Assembly: GCF_027594745.1 (NCBI RefSeq)
Contig: NZ_CP110854.1
Coordinates: 2,708,501-2,772,500 of the forward strand
Source of the DNA: Saprospira grandis
GTDB taxonomy: Bacteria > Bacteroidota > Bacteroidia > Chitinophagales > Saprospiraceae
DNA length: 64,000 bases
Reading direction: 5' to 3'
Of this stretch, positions 59,826 to 64,000 are shown in pieces. Each line of letters opens with the position of its first letter. Position 1 is the first letter of the stretch. Under the pieces are notes generated by a model, which saw only the letters and a list, made by a program, of their open reading frames with translations, ran no database searches and had not been told where the DNA came from. The position numbers were made by a program, and so were the translations under genes.

Positions 59826-61484
59826 TTAGTGCGTTTTGATCAGCTCTTTAGTTTGTTGGAAATCGGGAGCAGCGACTTGGATGAGGTACAAGCCAGCGGG
59901 CCAATCTTGAGCGGGAAGTTGAATCAACTGATGTCCAATTTGAGTTTGGGCATCTTGCTCATAAATCAATTGGCCGATAGCATCAAAAACGCGGATTTGT
60001 AGATCGCGCTCTTGGCTAGACAAGATATCGATTTGGGCGTTACCGCTAGCGGGATTGGGGAAAATGCGAATATTTTCCTCTGCTGTTTCGCCATAGAGGC
60101 GAGCGACCACCGTGGGGCTATAGCTGAAGGTGCCATCATTATTGACTAGGCGAAGGCGGTAGTAATAATTGACATTAGGCAAGACCTCATAGTCATCTAG
60201 TTGGTAATTTTGGATGAGTTGGCTATTGCCTTGGGCAGAAACCTGAGCCAAAAAGCTAAATTGGCTATTATCTAGGCTGCGTTCTACCTCAAAATGAGCG
60301 AGATCATCCTCTTCTTCGGTGCTCCAATCTAGCTGAATGTAGTTATTTTCGATAGGCGTAGCCTCTAGGTCCAACAACTTATTTTGGGCCAAAAGGATGT
60401 CGGCAGCGGCCACCCCAAACTGAGAGAAGCCATTGAAGCCTGTGCGCTCTAGAGAGACGGGGCTACCGCCACAATCGTCGGGCGTACCGGCAACGGCATT
60501 ATCTTTAGTCACTAGCCAAACGGTTTTGGAGAGGAAATTATCATCTTGAGGCCAAACTCTTACGGCATAATCGCCAGAGCCAGCGCCCGTAAAATCATCA
60601 AAGACCCATTGGCCATGATCTAGGCCGCCCCAGTAGTCAATTTGGTAGCCGCTACATTCTAGCTGGCTGCCAAAGCTATTGTCTAGGCCAGTTTGGAAGT
60701 AGCCCGTGATGACATCATAATTATTGGCACCAGAAAAATCGAGATGAATGTACTGCATTCCTCTTTGGGCGCCCGCTGCGGCGGGTTCTAGGCCCAATAC
60801 ATAGCCGTAGGTTCCGCCAGCGGCAGAAATAGCTCGGCGGAGTTTTCCTTGTACATAGCCATTATCAAAGGCCGACATATTTCCGTTGGTATTTACGGTA
60901 TTGTCGAGCATATTGGCTAGGCCAGCTGTGGGGTTCATTAGGCCAAAAACGGCGGGATAAGCAGCTCCATTAGTGGGTAGGGCAGAGGGATCTGCGGTGA
61001 TAATTCGGTTGGCCGTAGCGGCTCCGGGGCCGTTAAAATCTACGGTATTGCGTACATCGGCTACATTTCCTGTTCCATTGAGCCAAACCACACCTTGGTC
61101 ATTGGCCAATTGAAGGTCATAAAAAGAGCCATCATCTACGCCAGTGGCGGCCTGTCCACCTCGAACGGCATAACTACCGCTAATGAACTGCGTTTGTCCA
61201 GCATTAACATCATCATTGATGAGTTTGGTTGTTCCAGTTCCTCTTTGCTGAAAGAGGTTATCGGAGTACATATTTCCCTGTACTTCTAGGTAGCCGTCAT
61301 GGTCCATCAGGGCGGTTGCGCCAATTTGATGAACATCTCCCATTACATAAACATCGGCTCCAGCTTGGACCTTAATCAGGGCGCCATCATTATAGAGCTC
61401 ATTATTGTGCTGTGCCCAGCTACTTAGGCCAAGCAATAGAAAGCTACTACTGAGCAGCCATTTTTTGTAGTTGTTCAATGTCAT
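59826..61484 (-). CDS. Secreted protein with T9SS type A sorting domain
   Basis: A 552-residue predicted T9SS cargo. The signal peptide ends SSWAQ (about residue 25). The body has beta-rich repeats around 30-330 (DGYLEVQGNMYSDNLFQQRG; GVVWLNGTGNVADVRNTVDF) and a fibronectin-like segment at about 375-470 (IQLDWSTEEEDDLAHFEVER; NYYYRLRLVNNDGTFSYSP). The last 80 residues (IRIFPNPASGNAQIDILSSQ ... QIRVFDAIGQLIYE ... WPAGLYLIQV) are the type A Por-secretion sorting domain (TIGR04183). It is therefore exported by the same system as the giant adhesin, which uses the type B signal. The function of the body is unknown; an envelope or matrix role is likely. Confidence 0.9.
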   Translation of the reverse strand: MTLNNYKKWLLSSSFLLLGLSSWAQHNNELYNDGALIKVQAGADVYVMGDVHQIGATALMDHDGYLEVQGNMYSDNLFQQRGTGTTKLINDDVNAGQTQFISGSYAVRGGQAATGVDDGSFYDLQLANDQGVVWLNGTGNVADVRNTVDFNGPGAATANRIITADPSALPTNGAAYPAVFGLMNPTAGLANMLDNTVNTNGNMSAFDNGYVQGKLRRAISAAGGTYGYVLGLEPAAAGAQRGMQYIHLDFSGANNYDVITGYFQTGLDNSFGSQLECSGYQIDYWGGLDHGQWVFDDFTGAGSGDYAVRVWPQDDNFLSKTVWLVTKDNAVAGTPDDCGGSPVSLERTGFNGFSQFGVAAADILLAQNKLLDLEATPIENNYIQLDWSTEEEDDLAHFEVERSLDNSQFSFLAQVSAQGNSQLIQNYQLDDYEVLPNVNYYYRLRLVNNDGTFSYSPTVVARLYGETAEENIRIFPNPASGNAQIDILSSQERDLQIRVFDAIGQLIYEQDAQTQIGHQLIQLPAQDWPAGLYLIQVAAPDFQQTKELIKTH

Positions 61485-61580
61485 AAATTTATATTTTTGT
61501 TGAAGTCGTTTTCTGCAAACGAGCTAGGTTAATTTTTTGTTTTGTCTCTGATAGGTTTAGCCTATAATAATACGTGAAAA

Positions 61581-62636
61581 TTAGCGATAAGGCTTCTTTG
61601 GACCTGCGGCAACCTGTAATTTTGCCGATATATTCAGGTCCTGCTCTTGGTCTAAAAAGGCATTTTCATCTGATTTTCCCCAATAGTTGGGCCCAATAAC
61701 AATGGGTGCAGGCTCATCCGAACAAGGCGAAAAAAGGGCCAATTGATAGCGCTTGCAGTCCATAAAGTTATTTTCTTCTACCAAAGTCTTACCTTTATTG
61801 GCATATTGGCAAGAAAGCTTGAGGTTTGTCGAATTGCCCTTAAATTGATTCTGTCGAATATTTAGGCTAGACCGCCGACTCATTTTCTGCAACTTGATGG
61901 CCACTCCCTCAAATTGCTCAAATTCATTGTTTCGGATGTTAATTAGGCCGCCGCCTAGCATCCAAACCACCAGACCCGAGTGTCGACCGTAGTTTGTAAA
62001 CTTTTTGAGCTGGTTGTTCTCAAAATCAGTGCTGCCCCCCAACATAATCGAGTTGCAGTTTTCTATTTCATTGCCCATCACTTTGGCCATGCTGCTGTTG
62101 CGCACATTCAAGGCCCTATCGCAGTTTCTAATCTCCGAGTCAATCAACTGAATCTTTGCTTGCCGCTCCGACTGAATGGCCGTATAGCAGTTTTCTATTT
62201 TACAGTTTCTAATGCTCAAATGACAGCCTTCGGTCCGCAAAAGCTGGGCGGGGGCTTCGCCAATGCCCAAAAACTCACAATATTCAAATTGTGTGCTCCG
62301 AACTTGGCCCTCTTCATAATGCAGGCAGTTATGATAGAAGCGCAAACCGTTCCAAGGTGCATGATTATGCCCCAAAAAACGAATCGGCTTGCGTTTGCTG
62401 CCTATGGCCGAAAGTCCACCTTTGACCAAGATTTGGGTTTCATGCGCAAATTGCAGCTCTACTCCCGCCTCAATCCGCAAACAGGCCCCCTCGGCAATGA
62501 GTAGGTTTTGCGTAATAATATAAGGGCTATTGGCCCGCAACCATTCGGTATCTTCCAAAATGGGCCCTTCTATATAGGTGGTGGCCCCCAAACTGAGCGG
62601 CAGTAAAAAAAATAATAAAAATATCTTGTTCCACAT
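61581..62636 (-). CDS. Secreted right-handed parallel beta-helix protein
   Basis: A 351-residue exported protein (signal MWNKIFLLFFLLPLSLGATT). From about residue 25 to 320 it has short repeated coils of about 20-24 residues (EFENNQLKKF-type; LSIRNCKIENCYTAIQSERQ; IRNCDRALNVRNSSMAKVMG; INIRNNEFEQFEGVAIKLQK), with aligned Asn and hydrophobic positions, the mark of a parallel beta-helix as in pectate-lyase-like or NosD folds. No catalytic set is evident. There is no T9SS sorting domain, so it may stay periplasmic. It is transcribed in the same direction as the T9SS cargo gene 96 nt downstream. Confidence 0.85.
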   Translation of the reverse strand: MWNKIFLLFFLLPLSLGATTYIEGPILEDTEWLRANSPYIITQNLLIAEGACLRIEAGVELQFAHETQILVKGGLSAIGSKRKPIRFLGHNHAPWNGLRFYHNCLHYEEGQVRSTQFEYCEFLGIGEAPAQLLRTEGCHLSIRNCKIENCYTAIQSERQAKIQLIDSEIRNCDRALNVRNSSMAKVMGNEIENCNSIMLGGSTDFENNQLKKFTNYGRHSGLVVWMLGGGLINIRNNEFEQFEGVAIKLQKMSRRSSLNIRQNQFKGNSTNLKLSCQYANKGKTLVEENNFMDCKRYQLALFSPCSDEPAPIVIGPNYWGKSDENAFLDQEQDLNISAKLQVAAGPKKPYR

Positions 62637-62759
62637 AAGTATTAGCTAATTAGGGTTGGACAAAACAGCCTAAAGATAAAGAACTTAGCTCGAAATATCA
62701 TAGCAAAATAAATTCCTTTTACAGCTGGAGCAACTGCTTTTAAGCTAATTTTTATTTTT

Positions 62760-62894
62760 TGGGGCTGCCCCTTCGGCCCTTTGGGCCTTGGGTCGGGCCA
62801 TTGCGCAGCTCGCAGGTCTGCTCGGCCCTGCAGCGGCTGCGCCGCTTTGGTCTGCCGCCTTCGGCGGCCCTGCTACAGCCCCTCAGCCGAGGGC
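62760..62894 (-). repeat. Structured intergenic repeat, copy R (type 2)
   Basis: It has the end GGGGCTGCCCC. In element orientation the first arm is GCCGCC-gaa-GGCGGC and the central arm AGCGGC-gca-GCCGCT. The GGGGC end faces the start of the minus beta-helix gene. Confidence 0.9.
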
Positions 62895-62922
62895 AATTTC
62901 TTCGCTTTGGTGGCTTGAGCAT

Positions 62923-62953
62923 AAAAAAAGGTCCAAAGTTAAAGCTCTGGACC
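62923..62953 (-). terminator. Terminator on the minus strand beyond repeat S
   Basis: On the minus strand GGTCCAGAG pairs with CTTTGGACC (one G-T) and is followed by seven T residues. It would end the TonB receptor transcript after repeat S, so S is probably transcribed as its 3' untranslated region. Confidence 0.8.
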
Positions 62954-63007
62954 ATCTAGTTGCTGATTAGAGGGGGTAAACTGCCTAGGCATTAAAAAAG
63001 GGCCAGG

Positions 63008-63175
63008 AGCAATTGGCCTAGCGATGCGGCGGGGTGGCCGAAGGCCAGACCGAAGGCGAAACGAAGTGAAGCCTGAAGGGCCGAGCAGACCTGCGAGCCC
63101 CAAAGCGACAACAAGGCCGTTAGGCCGCAGTTCGACGACCAAAGGGAGTAACCGCCTGCCGCAGGTAGGAGGCCC
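63008..63175 (+). repeat. Structured intergenic repeat, copy S (type 1, with ACAACAA module)
   Basis: The central arm AGGC ... GCCT is identical to copy L, and the module ACAACAAGGCC ... GGGAGTAACCG is at 63107-63152. The last arm is CCTGCC-gca-GGTAGG, with one G-T. The end lies 10 nt from the receptor stop. Confidence 0.9.
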
Positions 63176-63184
63176 AAAATCCAA

Positions 63185-64000
63185 TTATTGAAAATTCCAG
63201 CGAAGGCCCAGATAAAACTCTCGGCCATGCAAAGGGCTATAGGCATAGGCCGCATCAAAGTATTCGCTAAAGCCAGGCAGGGCATTGGGGTCGTTGTAGC
63301 CCGAAACAGGAGAAATGGCCTGGCGATAGTCCAATATGTTTTGCAGCCCCAAATAGATATCGATTTGGGCTTTGGGAAATTGTTTGTTCAGCTGCAAATT
63401 ATGAATACTAAAGGCCTTTGATTTTGTGCTGCGAGCTTGGGGGAGGGGCTGGCCATTTTGGTCCAGATCATAGACCTCGGGCAGCTGCATGGGGCCCGTG
63501 AAATTAGCCGAATAAGCGGCCGATATATTCCAAGGCTTATAGCTGTAGTTGAGGCTGAAAACGCCAGAAAAAACAGGACTAAAGAGGAGGTCCTGTCGTT
63601 CTTTTTGGTCCAGTTCATTGCTGCGGTATTCAAAGGCATCGAGATAGTTGAGGCCTAGGTTAATTGCCAGCCCCGAAGGCAGGCCGTAGTTGAGGTTCAG
63701 GGCGAGTCCTCGGCTTTGGGCATAGCCATCTAGGTTTTCATAAATAATGCTATTGGCCTGCTCATAATTGGGGATAATGGCATTGGTAAAATGCGTGTAA
63801 AAGGCATCCAAATCAATGCTTCCCTGCCCTTGGCCCAAATTAAATATGCGTTGGATATTCAGGCTGCTGCTAAGGGCCCTTTCTGGCGCTAGTTTTTCGG
63901 CCAAAATCAGTTGTCGGTTGCCTGTAACAAAGGCGTGGTCTTCGGCAAAAAGGTTGACCAAACGAAAGCCCGTTCCCGTATTCAAGCGAATTTTCCAGTA
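63185..64000 (-). CDS. TonB-dependent receptor, C-terminal part (gene enters from the right edge)
   Basis: The frame is open from the stop at 63185 to the window edge with no true start, so about 272 C-terminal residues of a larger gene are visible. The sequence is the last part of a TonB receptor barrel: LAPERALSSSLNIQRIFNLG, YENLDGYAQSRGLALNLNYG and INLGLNYLDAFEYRSNELD are strand-loop pairs. LQNILDYRQAISPVSGYNDP and the closing FYLGLRWNFQ match the usual last strands, including the near-terminal aromatic. The ligand and the N-terminal domains lie outside the window. Confidence 0.9.
   Translation of the reverse strand, partial: YWKIRLNTGTGFRLVNLFAEDHAFVTGNRQLILAEKLAPERALSSSLNIQRIFNLGQGQGSIDLDAFYTHFTNAIIPNYEQANSIIYENLDGYAQSRGLALNLNYGLPSGLAINLGLNYLDAFEYRSNELDQKERQDLLFSPVFSGVFSLNYSYKPWNISAAYSANFTGPMQLPEVYDLDQNGQPLPQARSTKSKAFSIHNLQLNKQFPKAQIDIYLGLQNILDYRQAISPVSGYNDPNALPGFSEYFDAAYAYSPLHGREFYLGLRWNFQ

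Overview
The window looks like chromosomal DNA of a gliding, filamentous member of the Bacteroidota. It is most like Saprospira or a close relative in the Saprospiraceae, judged from gene content and style rather than from a database match. The signs are type IX secretion (T9SS) components and substrates (SprB-repeat adhesin, type A and type B sorting domains, PorP/SprF and PorE-like proteins), a lipoprotein TamA homologue, DUF2480, CarboxypepD_reg/TonB receptors, few Shine-Dalgarno sites, and promoters of the Bacteroidota form TTTG-N20-TAnnTTTG ahead of both tRNAs.

Layout. 1-5.4 kb: TamL-type Omp85 protein (cut by the left edge), a SpoU methyltransferase and a DUF819 membrane protein. 5.9-15.6 kb: one 3209-residue cell-surface adhesin with about 28 SprB repeats. 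16-20.6 kb: a three-gene operon of unrecognised cytoplasmic-type proteins plus a TPR protein. 20.6-21.8 kb: a non-coding island with a 22-nt hairpin array. 21.8-29.6 kb: DUF2233 protein and TonB receptor, a MarR gene broken by one in-frame stop, tRNA-Ser, L21/L27, a LysM transglycosylase, and a YihY/BrkB gene preceded by a structured leader ending in a terminator. 29.8-31.8 kb: a di-haem MauG-type protein and an MbnP-type lipoprotein (MbnH/MbnP pair). 32-39.3 kb: GGGP synthase, RsgA, DUF2480, MltD-like transglycosylase, L32/YceD, DnaB and a lipoprotein. 39.5-43.5 kb: PorP/SprF then a PorE-like OmpA protein. A DUF1573 domain without its own start follows in the -1 frame, behind an A AAA AAC slippery site and a stem-loop. 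43.8-48.8 kb: a tightly packed five-gene run. 49-54 kb: tRNA-Ala, a small ORF, and a Wza/Wzz-type export pair with a hydrolase. 55.1-56.5 kb: a second non-coding island with a 42-nt array. 56.5-64 kb: TauE/SafE permease, Tex, two secreted proteins, and the C-terminal part of a TonB receptor cut by the right edge.

The most unusual feature of the whole window is a family of GC-rich structured intergenic repeats. I count 19 copies. They share conserved blocks, but their hairpin arms change sequence completely while staying self-complementary. Their GGGGC end always faces the nearest gene boundary. Two non-coding islands combine these elements with tandem arrays, palindromes and a shared 88-nt flank. 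The strongest single-locus discovery candidate is the probable programmed -1 frameshift at 43086-43134 joining DUF1573 to the PorE-like protein.
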